The notes beneath the pieces are model-generated. The model ran no database searches. It was not told the origin of the DNA and saw only the letters and a program-made list of their open reading frames with translations. The translations under genes were made by a program, and so were the position numbers. From assembly GCF_011170065.1 (NCBI RefSeq), contig NZ_BLLH01000001.1, positions 372,001 through 436,000 of the forward strand: a stretch of DNA of 64,000 bases, read 5' to 3'. Positions 7,706 through 17,524 of the stretch are shown one piece after another. Source of the stretch: Pseudolactococcus insecticola. GTDB taxonomy: Bacteria > Bacillota > Bacilli > Lactobacillales > Streptococcaceae. Each line of letters begins with the position of its first letter. Position 1 is the stretch's first letter.

Positions 7706-8271
7706 CACGAAATAAAAAAGGGAAAAAAGGGAAGCGAAAAATTTTTATCTTAGTTGAAGGCAAAACTGAACAGATGTATTTCGACTGTTTGCGCCAACAA
7801 CTTCGGTTGTCAAACGTTAAAATCAAGACAACGGTGATGAAGAACAGTGGTCGAACATGGATTGAAAAGGCAAAACTACTAATTGAAAACGATCCGAGTT
7901 TTAGAAGAGATAAGGCAACTGAAGTGTTTGTTGTTTTTGATAAAGATGAATTCACATCCAACGAATTAAAGCAGATGTTTAAAAGAGCAGAGGAAGAAAA
8001 TTTTGGAATAGGATTCTCAAATGCGACTTTTGAAATATGGCTACTAGCTCACTTTGAAGCAGTAACAGCGAAAGTTTTGTCGAAGGCTGCGATAACAAAT
8101 AAATTGGAAGTGCATTTGAAAAACGACTATATCAAAGCTGACTCAGATCAACTTGACAAGATGATCAAAAATTTAGACTTAGCAGTTAAGAATGCAAGGT
8201 CGATTTCTGAAATCAATTTTGAAAGTCAATCCACTAATATCGGTGAGCTGATTTCGAATATTAGATCATGA
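7702..8271 (+). CDS. RloB-family toprim-like protein, partner of the AAA ATPase
   Basis: A 189-residue protein with the RloB layout: a basic N-terminus (KGKKGKRK), ILVEGKTE with the conserved Glu19, VVFDKDE with the DxD pair at 79-81, and SNATFEIWLLAHFE near 105-118. The Glu plus DxD arrangement is toprim-like and suggests a metal-dependent nuclease effector. AbiLii of lactococci belongs to this family. It is translationally coupled to the ATPase by ATGA at 7702-7705. No clear terminator follows before the next promoter. Its toxic role is inferred from the family. Confidence 0.8.
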   Translation: MTRNKKGKKGKRKIFILVEGKTEQMYFDCLRQQLRLSNVKIKTTVMKNSGRTWIEKAKLLIENDPSFRRDKATEVFVVFDKDEFTSNELKQMFKRAEEENFGIGFSNATFEIWLLAHFEAVTAKVLSKAAITNKLEVHLKNDYIKADSDQLDKMIKNLDLAVKNARSISEINFESQSTNIGELISNIRS

Positions 8272-8314
8272 TTCAGATTTCTTTTCTGCTTTAAAAAATC
8301 TAATGCGCAATTAG

Positions 8315-8326
8315 TTTACTGGTTGA
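8315..8326. promoter_or_regulatory. AdcR/ZitR-like zinc operator, upstream box
   Basis: TTTACTGGTTGA differs at two positions from TTAACTGGTTAA and overlaps the -35 box. Confidence 0.65.
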
Positions 8327-8350
8327 CATTATTTTTTTTCGTGATATACT
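8323..8350 (+). promoter_or_regulatory. Promoter of the zinc-binding lipoprotein gene
   Basis: TTGACA 8323-8328, 16 bases, TATACT 8345-8350 with an extended TG at 8342-8343. Confidence 0.85.
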
Positions 8351-8361
8351 TAACTGGTAAA
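8350..8361. promoter_or_regulatory. AdcR/ZitR-like zinc operator, downstream box
   Basis: TTAACTGGTAAA matches the TTAACNNGTTAA consensus except for one base. It abuts the -10 box and covers the transcription start. With the 8315 box it reproduces the two-box layout known for the lactococcal zit promoter. Confidence 0.8.
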
Positions 8362-8399
8362 GTAATTGTAACCGTAATAATTCTAGGAGAAGGATTTTG

Positions 8400-9332
8400 A
8401 TGTTTAAAAAGAAATTGATAACTGCAGTTTTTGCAGCATTACTCGTGCTAGTCGGCGTGTCAGTGCTTGCGGCCTGCACTGGTGGGAGTAAAAGTGCCAG
8501 GAAGTCTGACAAACTACAAATCGTGACGACTTTTTATCCCATGCAGGCATTTACCAAGGCGGTAGTCGGGGATGCGGCAGATGTGGTGGTGTTAGTCAAG
8601 CCTGGCGTTGAGCCGCACGATTTCGAGCCATCGGCTAAGGATGTTGCCACGATACAAGGGGCGGACGCCTTTGTTTACAACAGTCCAGCGCTTGAGACTT
8701 GGGTGGCAAAAACGACGGGAGATTTGAAAAATGTCCCTGTCATCGAGGCGGCAAAGGGCATCAAGCTCTTGACAGGGACTTCTGACGAAGGCGAGGGCGA
8801 CAAGGTCAAGGATCCGCACGTCTGGCTCTCGCCTGAACTTGCGGCAAAAGAAGTTGCGACGATTCGTGACGCGCTTGTTGCAAAATTTCCAGATAAAAAG
8901 GCAGTTTTCACGGCCAATGCTGCAGCTTATCTAGCCAAGTTGAAATCACTTGATGCGGATTATCGGGCGGCATTTAGCGACGCAAAAGAAAAAAATTTTG
9001 TGACGCAGCATGCAGCATTTGCCTATTTGGCGCAGTCCTACGGCCTTCATCAAGTGTCAGTTTCAGGCATAGATCCAGAGGTCGAACCATCAGCAACACG
9101 GCTCAAGACGCTCAAGGCCTATGTGGCGAAAAATAAGATCAAGTACATCTATTTTGAGGAAAATGCGTCTGACAAGGTCGCAAAAACATTAGCAGATGAA
9201 GCGCATGTCAAAACACTTGCGCTCAATCCTCTGGAATCATTGACCAAGGCGCAGGAAGATGCGGGAGAAGACTATATTTCGGTCATGAAAACCAACTTGG
9301 TTAATCTGGAGAAGACGACGAATAACGGGTAG
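8400..9332 (+). CDS. adcA: Zinc ABC transporter substrate-binding lipoprotein (AdcA/ZitS-like)
   Basis: Cluster 9 metal-binding lipoprotein, 310 residues. It has a signal peptide with lipobox VLAAC (Cys26), then VTTFYP, EPHDFEPSAKD, DPHVWLSP and FVTQHAAFAYLA, which supply the three His ligands; YFEENAS is also present. The His-rich loop usual in AdcA is replaced by a short acidic DEGEGDK stretch and there is no C-terminal ZinT domain. No permease, ATPase or regulator gene is adjacent, so it is an orphan like AdcAII/Lmb. It is controlled by two zinc-repressor boxes. ATG 8400 is preferred to TTG 8397; the Shine-Dalgarno is AGGAGAAGG. Confidence 0.9.
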   Translation: MFKKKLITAVFAALLVLVGVSVLAACTGGSKSARKSDKLQIVTTFYPMQAFTKAVVGDAADVVVLVKPGVEPHDFEPSAKDVATIQGADAFVYNSPALETWVAKTTGDLKNVPVIEAAKGIKLLTGTSDEGEGDKVKDPHVWLSPELAAKEVATIRDALVAKFPDKKAVFTANAAAYLAKLKSLDADYRAAFSDAKEKNFVTQHAAFAYLAQSYGLHQVSVSGIDPEVEPSATRLKTLKAYVAKNKIKYIYFEENASDKVAKTLADEAHVKTLALNPLESLTKAQEDAGEDYISVMKTNLVNLEKTTNNG

Positions 9333-9335
9333 AAA

Positions 9336-9344
9336 TGTTATAAT
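9336..9344 (+). promoter_or_regulatory. Extended -10 of the 9350 methyltransferase gene, leaderless type
   Basis: TGT-TATAAT ends five bases before ATG 9350, which would itself be at or next to +1. Confidence 0.7.
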
Positions 9345-9349
9345 AAACT

Positions 9350-9964
9350 ATGTCAAAAAACTATGAAAAATTGTCCCAAGCGTATTATGATCAGCATGCT
9401 AAAAAGTTCGATCGGTCATTTGACGGCTTTCTAGCTGGCTTTTTTAAGCGATATATCGTGAAACATTTGACTATTAACAAGCCGCGTGCTCGGGTGTTAG
9501 ATGTTGGTTCAGCGACGGGTCAATTGCTTGCAATGTTGTCAGAAAAACAGGAGATTTTTGGGATTGGCCTTGATATTTCGCCTGAGATGACGCGTTTTGC
9601 GAGTGGTCGTTATCCGCAGTTTGAGTTTCTGACGGGGTCTGCCATGCAGCTACCATTTGATGATCAAAGCCTTGATGTGATTGTCTGTTCGGCGTCTTTT
9701 CACCATTTTCCGAGTCCTGAGACATTTCTCAAAGAGGCCATGAGGACGCTGAAAACTGGCGGGAAGCTCGTCATTGCTGAGATTCGGATTCCGCTCGTGC
9801 GCGGGCTTTACAACCGCTATATTGAACGCTTTTCGAGCGAGGGTGATGTGAAGGTTTATGACTTTGATACGCTTTATAAGCTCCTGTCGGAGGCTGGTTT
9901 TGTCTTGATCAATGGCCAGAAACACCTGCAAATCCAGTATTTTGAAGCACATAAAAAATCCTGA
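9350..9964 (+). CDS. Class I SAM-dependent methyltransferase
   Basis: UbiE/Methyltransf_11-type enzyme, 204 residues. VLDVGSATGQLL near residue 50 is motif I, LDISPEMT near 76 is motif II, and DVIVCSASFHHF near 108 is motif IV. A C-terminal YEAGF-like element (LSEAGFVLI) is also present. The substrate cannot be inferred. It has its own leaderless-type promoter just after the zinc lipoprotein gene. Its stop TGA lies inside the terminator. Confidence 0.85.
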   Translation: MSKNYEKLSQAYYDQHAKKFDRSFDGFLAGFFKRYIVKHLTINKPRARVLDVGSATGQLLAMLSEKQEIFGIGLDISPEMTRFASGRYPQFEFLTGSAMQLPFDDQSLDVIVCSASFHHFPSPETFLKEAMRTLKTGGKLVIAEIRIPLVRGLYNRYIERFSSEGDVKVYDFDTLYKLLSEAGFVLINGQKHLQIQYFEAHKKS

Positions 9965-9982
9965 GCGTTTCAGGATTTTTTT
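9953..9982. terminator. Bidirectional terminator between the methyltransferase gene and pgl
   Basis: AAAAATCCTGA pairs with TCAGGATTTTT around a 5-base loop; the methyltransferase stop is in the stem. Confidence 0.85.
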
Positions 9983-9991
9983 GATTATCTA

Positions 9992-11002
9992 TTATTTGAC
10001 AAAGACGCAGACTGCTTCTGGGACGATAAAGTCATGCTGGATCTCGCTCAAGAGGCCAGTGTTTTTGTCACGTGTAAAGGTCGTCACATTATCAGAATCT
10101 TGGTGGGCTGCAATCAGCAGACTTTCGTCAGAAGAGAAGTTGAAGTCGCGCGGGTTGAGGCCATTTGTCGGGGCAATCTGGATGAGCGCAAGGCGACCGT
10201 CAGCCGCAATCTCAAAGACGGCAATCGAGTCATGGCCTCGGTTTGAGCCGTAGAGGTAGTGACCGTCAGAAGACAGGCGAATGGCTGCTGTCCCGTTGAA
10301 GTCGGTGAAATCCTCAGGCAAAGTCGAGATGGTTTGAAACAGAGTGAAACGCCCAACACCATCATAAATCAGCACTTCAATCGTGCTGTTAAGCTCACAT
10401 ATCAAATAGGCAAATTTTTCAGTCGGATGAAAGACGATGTGACGCGGCCCAGCACCAGCAGTGGATTTGTAAGTTGCAATTTTTTTAAGCTTACCATCGT
10501 CGGTCAGATCATAGCTTGTGACCTCGTCAGTCCCTAGATCACAGGTGATCAGATATTTATCAGGCGTCAGATCTGAAAAGTGGACGTGTGGCGACGTTTG
10601 ATTGGCATGGGGGCCGTGACCCGTGTGCGTGTCCTTGTCAGAAAAGGTTAAGCTGCCATCAAGTTCGCGTTTATAGACGATGACCTCACCCTTATGATAG
10701 TTAGCGCCATAGACCAGATTACGTGGCTCATCAACGGCCACATAGCAGAGTGGCGCGCCGTCTTCGACCACGTGATTGAGGAGTTTTCCTGTATTGTCAA
10801 ATGCAGCAATACCACCTTGACCATTTTCAGCACCAACGCTATAAATGTGCCCATCGGCATCAATGGTCAAATAGGTCGGGCTAGATTCCTTAGCGACAAG
10901 CGCTAGATTGCTCAAAAGCCCCGTTTTCGTGTCCAAGTCCGCGCTGTAAATGCCCTCAGATGTTTTCTTTGTGTAAGTGCCAAAATAAAGTTTATCTGTC
11001 AA
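9992..11002 (-). CDS. pgl: Lactonase family protein, 6-phosphogluconolactonase type
   Basis: Seven-bladed beta-propeller lactonase (YbhE/Pgl family), 336 residues. It is predicted to hydrolyse 6-phosphogluconolactone in the oxidative pentose phosphate path. Typical signatures are FGTYTKKTSEGIY at the N-terminus, HANQTSPHVHF near 135, GAGPRHIVFHP near 185 and GLNPRDF near 285. The start is TTG at 11002 with AAAGGGG upstream. A cre-like site lies 62 bases upstream of the start. Convergent with the methyltransferase gene. Confidence 0.85.
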   Translation of the reverse strand: MTDKLYFGTYTKKTSEGIYSADLDTKTGLLSNLALVAKESSPTYLTIDADGHIYSVGAENGQGGIAAFDNTGKLLNHVVEDGAPLCYVAVDEPRNLVYGANYHKGEVIVYKRELDGSLTFSDKDTHTGHGPHANQTSPHVHFSDLTPDKYLITCDLGTDEVTSYDLTDDGKLKKIATYKSTAGAGPRHIVFHPTEKFAYLICELNSTIEVLIYDGVGRFTLFQTISTLPEDFTDFNGTAAIRLSSDGHYLYGSNRGHDSIAVFEIAADGRLALIQIAPTNGLNPRDFNFSSDESLLIAAHQDSDNVTTFTRDKNTGLLSEIQHDFIVPEAVCVFVK

Positions 11003-11063
11003 AGTATGTAACCCCTTTCAAAGTTATACTACCATTTTACCAAAAAAATGAGGAAATTGCAGT

Positions 11064-11077
11064 TGAAAACGTTGTCA
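11064..11077. promoter_or_regulatory. CcpA cre site, perfect match to consensus
   Basis: TGAAAACGTTGTCA fits TGWAANCGNTNWCA at every position. It lies just upstream of pgl and 120 bases upstream of the divergent transporter gene. Confidence 0.75.
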
Positions 11078-11142
11078 TATAGTAAATCAATCTACTATTT
11101 ATGCCAAAATATAACTAAAAAATAGTGGAACCACACACGATA

Positions 11143-11151
11143 TGTTATAAT
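11143..11151 (+). promoter_or_regulatory. Promoter of the AI-2E family transporter gene
   Basis: TGT-TATAAT extended -10, 46 bases upstream of the start. Confidence 0.65.
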
Positions 11152-11197
11152 AAAGCAAGCTAATAAAAATTTGTTGCATTAGAAATAAGGGTTCAAA

Positions 11198-12361
11198 ATG
11201 AATGAAAAAAATGGTTTTAAAACGACTTGGTTTTTCAAATGGTTGCTGGACAATAAAGTAGCGACTGCTTTTGCAGTAATTTTGCTCTTTTTGCTCAATC
11301 TCTTGCTTTTGACGAAGCTCAGTTTCATGTTTCAGCCGATTGCTGATTTTCTGGGCGTCATTATGCTACCGATTGTTCTAGCTGCGATTTTTTACTACCT
11401 GCTAAACCCAATTGTTGATTATTTTGAGGCGCACAAGGTCAACAGGATTATCACTATTACCGTGCTTTTTGCGATTATCCTTGCACTGATTATCTGGGGA
11501 CTTGCCGTTGCCATTCCAAACATTGTCACACAGGCAGAAAAATTTGTCGCGAACTTCCCAGACTATGTTGAGCAAGGTGAGAAGCACATCACGAACATCT
11601 TGCAGGACGAGCGTTTCAAGCAGTTCAGACCGCAGGTTGAAAAAACGGTACAGAGCTTTTCTGACAACCTGATTGACATCTCAAAAAATCTCTCATCAAA
11701 TCTGGTCAATGGTACAGGCAGTTTTCTATCAACTGCGACAAATGTTCTGATTTCAATCATGATTTTTCCATTTATCCTTTTTTATCTACTTCGCGATGGG
11801 AAAAATCTTAATAAATATGTGACAAATGCACTGCCAAATGCTTGGCGTAGCGATACATCGACCGTACTCACGCAGGTCAATTCGCAGTTGTCAAGCTATG
11901 TACGTGGACAGCTGATTGTTGCCTTTTGTGTGGCAGTCATGTTTTCCATCATGTTTTCGATTATCGGGCTTAAATACGCAATTGTAATCGGGATTGCGGC
12001 AGGATTTTTGAACTTGATTCCTTATTTGGGATCATTTCTTGCTATGATTCCAGCGGTTATTATCGCCTTGATTGCGGGCCCTGTCATGCTTGTCAAGGTT
12101 GCCATCGTCTTTGTCATCGAACAAACGATTGAAGGGCGTTTTATCAGCCCGCTCGTGCTTGGCAGTAAGCTCAACATTCACCCGATAACAATCTTGTTTG
12201 TCCTCTTGACTTCGGGTAGAATTTTCGGCATCTGGGGCGTGCTCCTAGGCATTCCAGTCTACGCCTCTGCCAAGGTCATCATCACGTATTTTTACAAATG
12301 GTACCGCAAAATCTCACGCCTTTATGAAGATGAAGAGCAGGAGTTAGAAAATAAAGATTGA
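11198..12361 (+). CDS. AI-2E family transporter (YdbI/PerM-like)
   Basis: Integral membrane protein, 387 residues, with N-terminal helices, a long periplasm-facing amphipathic segment around residues 105-180 and a C-terminal helix bundle. PYLGSFLAMIPAVI near 275 and the final VLLGIPVYA region are family hallmarks. Members have been linked to AI-2 export or to Na+(Li+)/H+ antiport, so the substrate is uncertain. Monocistronic with its own promoter and terminator. The ribosome binding site is weak (AAGGGTT). Confidence 0.85.
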   Translation: MNEKNGFKTTWFFKWLLDNKVATAFAVILLFLLNLLLLTKLSFMFQPIADFLGVIMLPIVLAAIFYYLLNPIVDYFEAHKVNRIITITVLFAIILALIIWGLAVAIPNIVTQAEKFVANFPDYVEQGEKHITNILQDERFKQFRPQVEKTVQSFSDNLIDISKNLSSNLVNGTGSFLSTATNVLISIMIFPFILFYLLRDGKNLNKYVTNALPNAWRSDTSTVLTQVNSQLSSYVRGQLIVAFCVAVMFSIMFSIIGLKYAIVIGIAAGFLNLIPYLGSFLAMIPAVIIALIAGPVMLVKVAIVFVIEQTIEGRFISPLVLGSKLNIHPITILFVLLTSGRIFGIWGVLLGIPVYASAKVIITYFYKWYRKISRLYEDEEQELENKD

Positions 12362-12383
12362 CGCATGAGAATGCGTTTTTTTG
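12361..12383 (+). terminator. Terminator after the AI-2E transporter gene
   Basis: ACGCAT-GAGA-ATGCGT followed by a run of T; starts at the last base of the stop codon. Confidence 0.8.
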
Positions 12384-12447
12384 ATGTCGTTAAAAAATGA
12401 TAAAGCAAATTTTGGACAAATCATGAAAAAAAGATTAAAATAAAAAT

Positions 12448-12461
12448 AGAAAGCGTTTTCA
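12448..12461. promoter_or_regulatory. cre-like site upstream of dhaK
   Basis: AGAAAGCGTTTTCA matches TGWAANCGNTNWCA except for the first base. It lies 31 bases before dhaK, which fits carbon catabolite repression. Confidence 0.7.
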
Positions 12462-12492
12462 TTGTAAAACAAAAATTGAAAGAGGTAATCAC

Positions 12493-13482
12493 ATGAAAAA
12501 AATAATCAATCAACCCGCAGACGTCGTTGATCAAATGCTATCAGGTTTGACACGTGCCTATCCTAGTTTCGTCAGAAGACTAGCAGATACAGACGTCCTC
12601 GTCAGAACGGTAAGCACATCGCAAGTTCAGCTGATTTCAGGTGGTGGCAGTGGTCATGAACCGAGTCACGCAGGTTTTGTAGGTGATGGCATGCTGTCAG
12701 CCGCAGTGTGCGGGCAAGTTTTTACAAGTCCGACGCCTGATCAGATTTATGAAGCAGCAAAAGCAGTTGATACTGGAGCAGGGGTCTTTTTCATCATCAA
12801 AAATTACTCTGGTGACGTAATGAATTTTGATATGGCAAAAGATATGGCTGAGCTAGATGGTATTGCTGTTGACTTTGTTATTGTCGATGATGATATCGCC
12901 GTTGAAAACTCGACTTATACGCAAGGCAAACGCGGTGTGGCAGGGACTGTGCTTGTGCACAAGATATTAGGTGATGCAGCAAGAAATGGTGCTAGTCTAT
13001 CAGATATCAAGGCGCAGGCTGATAAGCTTATTCCACAAATCCACACGCTTGCTGTGGCGCTTTCAGGTGCGACTGTACCTGAGGTAGGAAAGCCTGGCTT
13101 TGTCCTTGCTGATGACGAGATAGAGTTTGGCGTGGGCATTCACGGCGAGCCTGGCTATCGTAGAGAAAAAATGGCACCGTCACAAGCACTCGCAAAAGAA
13201 CTTGTGACTAAGTTATTGGCCTCTTATGATGGTGATAATACGAGCAGCTATGCGATTTTGGTCAATGGTATGGGTGCTACACCACTTATGGAACAATTTA
13301 TTTTTATCAATGACGTGTTGGATTTGCTCTCAGCAGCTGGCATCACAGTTGCTTTTCAAAAAGTTGGCAATTTGATGACGTCGATTGACATGGCGGGGAT
13401 TTCCTTGACCATGGTGCGCCTGTCAGATCCTGCTTGGCTTGATGCGCTAAATGCTGATGTGACAACGATTGCTTGGGGGTAG
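12493..13482 (+). CDS. dhaK: PTS-dependent dihydroxyacetone kinase, substrate-binding subunit DhaK
   Basis: Binds dihydroxyacetone covalently and presents it to DhaL for phosphorylation to DHAP. 329 residues. SGGGSGHEPSHAGFVG near 50 is the conserved N-terminal motif, and GVGIHGEPGY near 215 contains the His that forms the hemiaminal with substrate. First gene of dhaK-dhaL-dhaM, with Shine-Dalgarno AAAGAGG and a cre-like site upstream. The gap to dhaL is four bases. Confidence 0.95.
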   Translation: MKKIINQPADVVDQMLSGLTRAYPSFVRRLADTDVLVRTVSTSQVQLISGGGSGHEPSHAGFVGDGMLSAAVCGQVFTSPTPDQIYEAAKAVDTGAGVFFIIKNYSGDVMNFDMAKDMAELDGIAVDFVIVDDDIAVENSTYTQGKRGVAGTVLVHKILGDAARNGASLSDIKAQADKLIPQIHTLAVALSGATVPEVGKPGFVLADDEIEFGVGIHGEPGYRREKMAPSQALAKELVTKLLASYDGDNTSSYAILVNGMGATPLMEQFIFINDVLDLLSAAGITVAFQKVGNLMTSIDMAGISLTMVRLSDPAWLDALNADVTTIAWG

Positions 13483-13486
13483 TAAA

Positions 13487-14071
13487 ATGACAGAATTAAC
13501 AGTAGAAAAAGCTATCACATGGCTGACTTTGTTTCATGATAAAATTCAGGCAAATAAAGCCTATTTGAGTGAACTTGATACGCCGATTGGCGACGGGGAT
13601 CATGGGAATAATATGGCACGTGGCATGACGGCTGTTATGGCGAGTTTGGCAGATAAAACACCTGATACATTGCAGGATGTCTTTAAACAAACGGCTATGG
13701 CACTCATCAGTAAAGTTGGCGGTGCAAGCGGTCCTTTATATGGCACAGCCTTTTTGGAAATGGCAAAATCAGCCGCAACAACATCTGACTTATCAGTCTT
13801 ACTGGCATCAGGTTTAGCAGGCATTGAAAAACGTGGAGGTGCCGTGCTGGGCGACAAGACTATGTTAGACGTATGGGTGCCAGTTTTGCCAGAAATTGCG
13901 GCAGGCAGTCTGACGGCGATCGAGATTGATGAGTTTGTCATGGCGACAGCACCCTTGGTTGCCAAAAAAGGACGGGCGTCTTATCTTGGTGAGCGCTCAA
14001 AAGATCATATTGACCCAGGTAGTCAGTCATCGGGCTATCTCTTTGAGAGTTTATTGGAGGCGATTGCATGA
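13487..14071 (+). CDS. dhaL: Dihydroxyacetone kinase ADP-binding subunit DhaL
   Basis: Carries the ADP that is re-phosphorylated by DhaM and transfers phosphate to dihydroxyacetone on DhaK. 194 residues. TPIGDGDHGNNM near 30 holds the Asp cluster that binds Mg-ADP, and GGASGPLYGT near 80 is the other nucleotide-binding loop. ATG 13487 is used; a TTG at 13469 would overlap dhaK. It overlaps dhaM by ATGA. Confidence 0.95.
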   Translation: MTELTVEKAITWLTLFHDKIQANKAYLSELDTPIGDGDHGNNMARGMTAVMASLADKTPDTLQDVFKQTAMALISKVGGASGPLYGTAFLEMAKSAATTSDLSVLLASGLAGIEKRGGAVLGDKTMLDVWVPVLPEIAAGSLTAIEIDEFVMATAPLVAKKGRASYLGERSKDHIDPGSQSSGYLFESLLEAIA

Positions 14072-14436
14072 GCTATGGCATTGTACTTGTTACGCACGTT
14101 GAAGCCGTGTCTACAGGCCTTGAAAGGTTAATGCGTGAGGTCGCAAAAGACGTTGAGATAACAATGGGGGCAGGTCTTCCTGACGGTGGTATTGGGACAA
14201 ATTTTGACCGGATTCAGGTAGCATTTGAGGAAAATAGTGCTGACGAATTACTAGTTTTTTATGACTTGGGATCTGCCAAGATGAATCTAGAAATGGTCAT
14301 GTCTCTATCTGACAAAACGGTGCATTTGTATGACACTGCCTTTGTCGAATCAGCCTACACAGCAGCTGCATTGATACAAGCAGGCAGCAGTTTAGACGAG
14401 ATAGAGCAGCAGCTAGCACCATTAAAAATCAAATGA
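14068..14436 (+). CDS. dhaM: PTS EIIA-like phosphotransfer subunit DhaM
   Basis: Takes phosphate from HPr and passes it to ADP bound on DhaL. A 122-residue single EIIA-Man-like domain, the short form usual in Gram-positives. His10 in VTHVEAVSTG is the phosphorylation site, and GLPDGGIGTNFDRI follows near 40. ATGA overlaps at both ends make tight coupling with dhaL and the regulator gene. Confidence 0.93.
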   Translation: MSYGIVLVTHVEAVSTGLERLMREVAKDVEITMGAGLPDGGIGTNFDRIQVAFEENSADELLVFYDLGSAKMNLEMVMSLSDKTVHLYDTAFVESAYTAAALIQAGSSLDEIEQQLAPLKIK

Positions 14437-15899
14437 ATATCACCTCTTTACTCGATAAAAAAGCAGCTGTTCAGATTGAGATTATCCGGCAGTTGCTTTT
14501 TCAAAATGGTCAGATGTCTAGACAGGGACTAGCAAAACAAGTCAATCTGACAACAACGGCACTTAAAGTTTATCTTGCAGATATTGTTTACATCTGTCAG
14601 CCACTTGGTGAAAATTTTCAGCTATCTGACGAACAAGGGCAGATCATCTTAGATTTTTCGTCAGACATCAATCTGGACAAGATTTTACAAAGTTATTTGG
14701 AGAAGAGTCTGGCCTATCAAATTCTGATCTTTATTTTTGAGCACAAAAAATTTTCAATTTTTCAGTTAACGTAAGAACTTGCGACGAGCGAAGCTTCGGT
14801 TTTTAGAAAATTGCGTGAGCTCAATCAAGTACTTGAAGACTTTAATATTGCTATCAAAAATGGTCAGATGGTGGGCGATGAGCTACAGATTCGCTATTTT
14901 TACTATCAACTTTTGAGTTTTATGGATATTCGTTTTTCTATTAATGATCCTGAAGTTATCGGGTTGATTAAGTTATTGCAGCCTGAGTTTGCACGGACAT
15001 TATCAAAGGCAGCGCAAAAACGTTTAGCCTGCTGGAATTATGTCACACGCCACAGACTCACTATTGCCAACCATCAAAATGATAGGTTAACTCAACACAT
15101 AGAACGTCGTTTTAAGTCTGACCAACTGTATCTGTTTTTGAATCAAGTGGTACAGCCCTATTTTCAGCGTTTAACGCCTTCTGTTAGCAAATACGAAGGC
15201 GCCATGTTATATAGTTTTATGGTCAGTTTTTATATCTTGGGTGAGGAAAATTTTTCTAGCTATGACTTGACGCGCCGCAAGAAAATTGGCACGGCTATGC
15301 TAGACACTTTCACTCGTGAGATGATTTTGAACGATTACGGTTATCAGCGCTTAAGCATAGAAGATGAGCGTGGTCTGACTTATCATTTGGCACAAATTCA
15401 TGCGCAGGCGCTTTATTTTCGGGGGAATCTGACGATTTTTGATCAAGAACGATTGACGTACTATTATCAGGCACAACTCACGACGGCCCCGTCTGATTTA
15501 TTGGCACGGCTGATGACTCAGACTTTTACACGTGAGCCTGAACTTGCGGCAAATACTAGTGCTAAGGCTTTTATCTGGCAAAACTATGCTAATCTCATCA
15601 TCGCTACCGAATTTTCTCTGCACCATACCGTATTTGTAGGGATTGAGCTGTCAAATCTGACAAGCCTTTCAGATTCGCTCTACCATTTTTTAGTTGCACA
15701 ACTTTCAGGCATTGCGCAGGTGACGATTGAAAAATATAGGCAGCACCAATATTACGACCTCGTTTTGACAACGGTAGAAAAACCAATCGCAGTTGAAAAA
15801 AATAGGTATTACTTATCAGAGTTTATCAGTGATTATGATATCAAAAAAATCAAGATAAGACTTTCTGCCATCAAACGTGAGAAGCAAGGAAATAAATAA
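14433..15899 (+). pseudogene. Mga-like regulator split by an in-frame TAA
   Basis: One continuous reading frame of 489 codons with a single stop, TAA at 14772-14774 (codon 114). Before it is an N-terminal winged HTH (SRQGLAKQVNLTTTALKVYL). After it the same frame continues with ELATSEASVFRKLRELN, the second Mga HTH, then GDELQIRYFYYQL and a long helical PRD/Mga-like region. The total length is that of intact Mga-family regulators. A CAA-to-TAA change would explain it. The downstream part could restart at TTG 14811 but has no good ribosome binding site. It is the last gene of the dha operon, coupled to dhaM by ATGA, so it may have regulated glycerol/dihydroxyacetone genes. Confidence 0.8.
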
Positions 15900-15915
15900 C
15901 TGTCAAAAATATGAT

Positions 15916-15947
15916 AAAAATAGCCGATTTTTGATAGGCTATTTTTT
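15916..15947 (+). terminator. Terminator of the dha operon
   Basis: AAAAATAGCC pairs with GGCTATTTTTT around an 11-base loop. Confidence 0.85.
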
Positions 15948-15976
15948 CATGGCTGTGATATGATTAGAGAGTAGAA

Positions 15977-15990
15977 AGAAAACGCTTACA
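15977..15990. promoter_or_regulatory. cre-like site upstream of glpK
   Basis: AGAAAACGCTTACA matches the cre consensus except for the first base; 18 bases before the glpK start. Confidence 0.75.
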
Positions 15991-15996
15991 AAATAA

Positions 15997-17505
<1,509 letters not shown>

Positions 17506-17524
17506 TTAAAATGGAGGCAAGATT

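Noticed and set aside
11092-11146. ACTATTT...AAATAGT inverted repeat between pgl and the AI-2E transporter
   Set aside because: Seven-base AT-rich arms far apart; likely chance.
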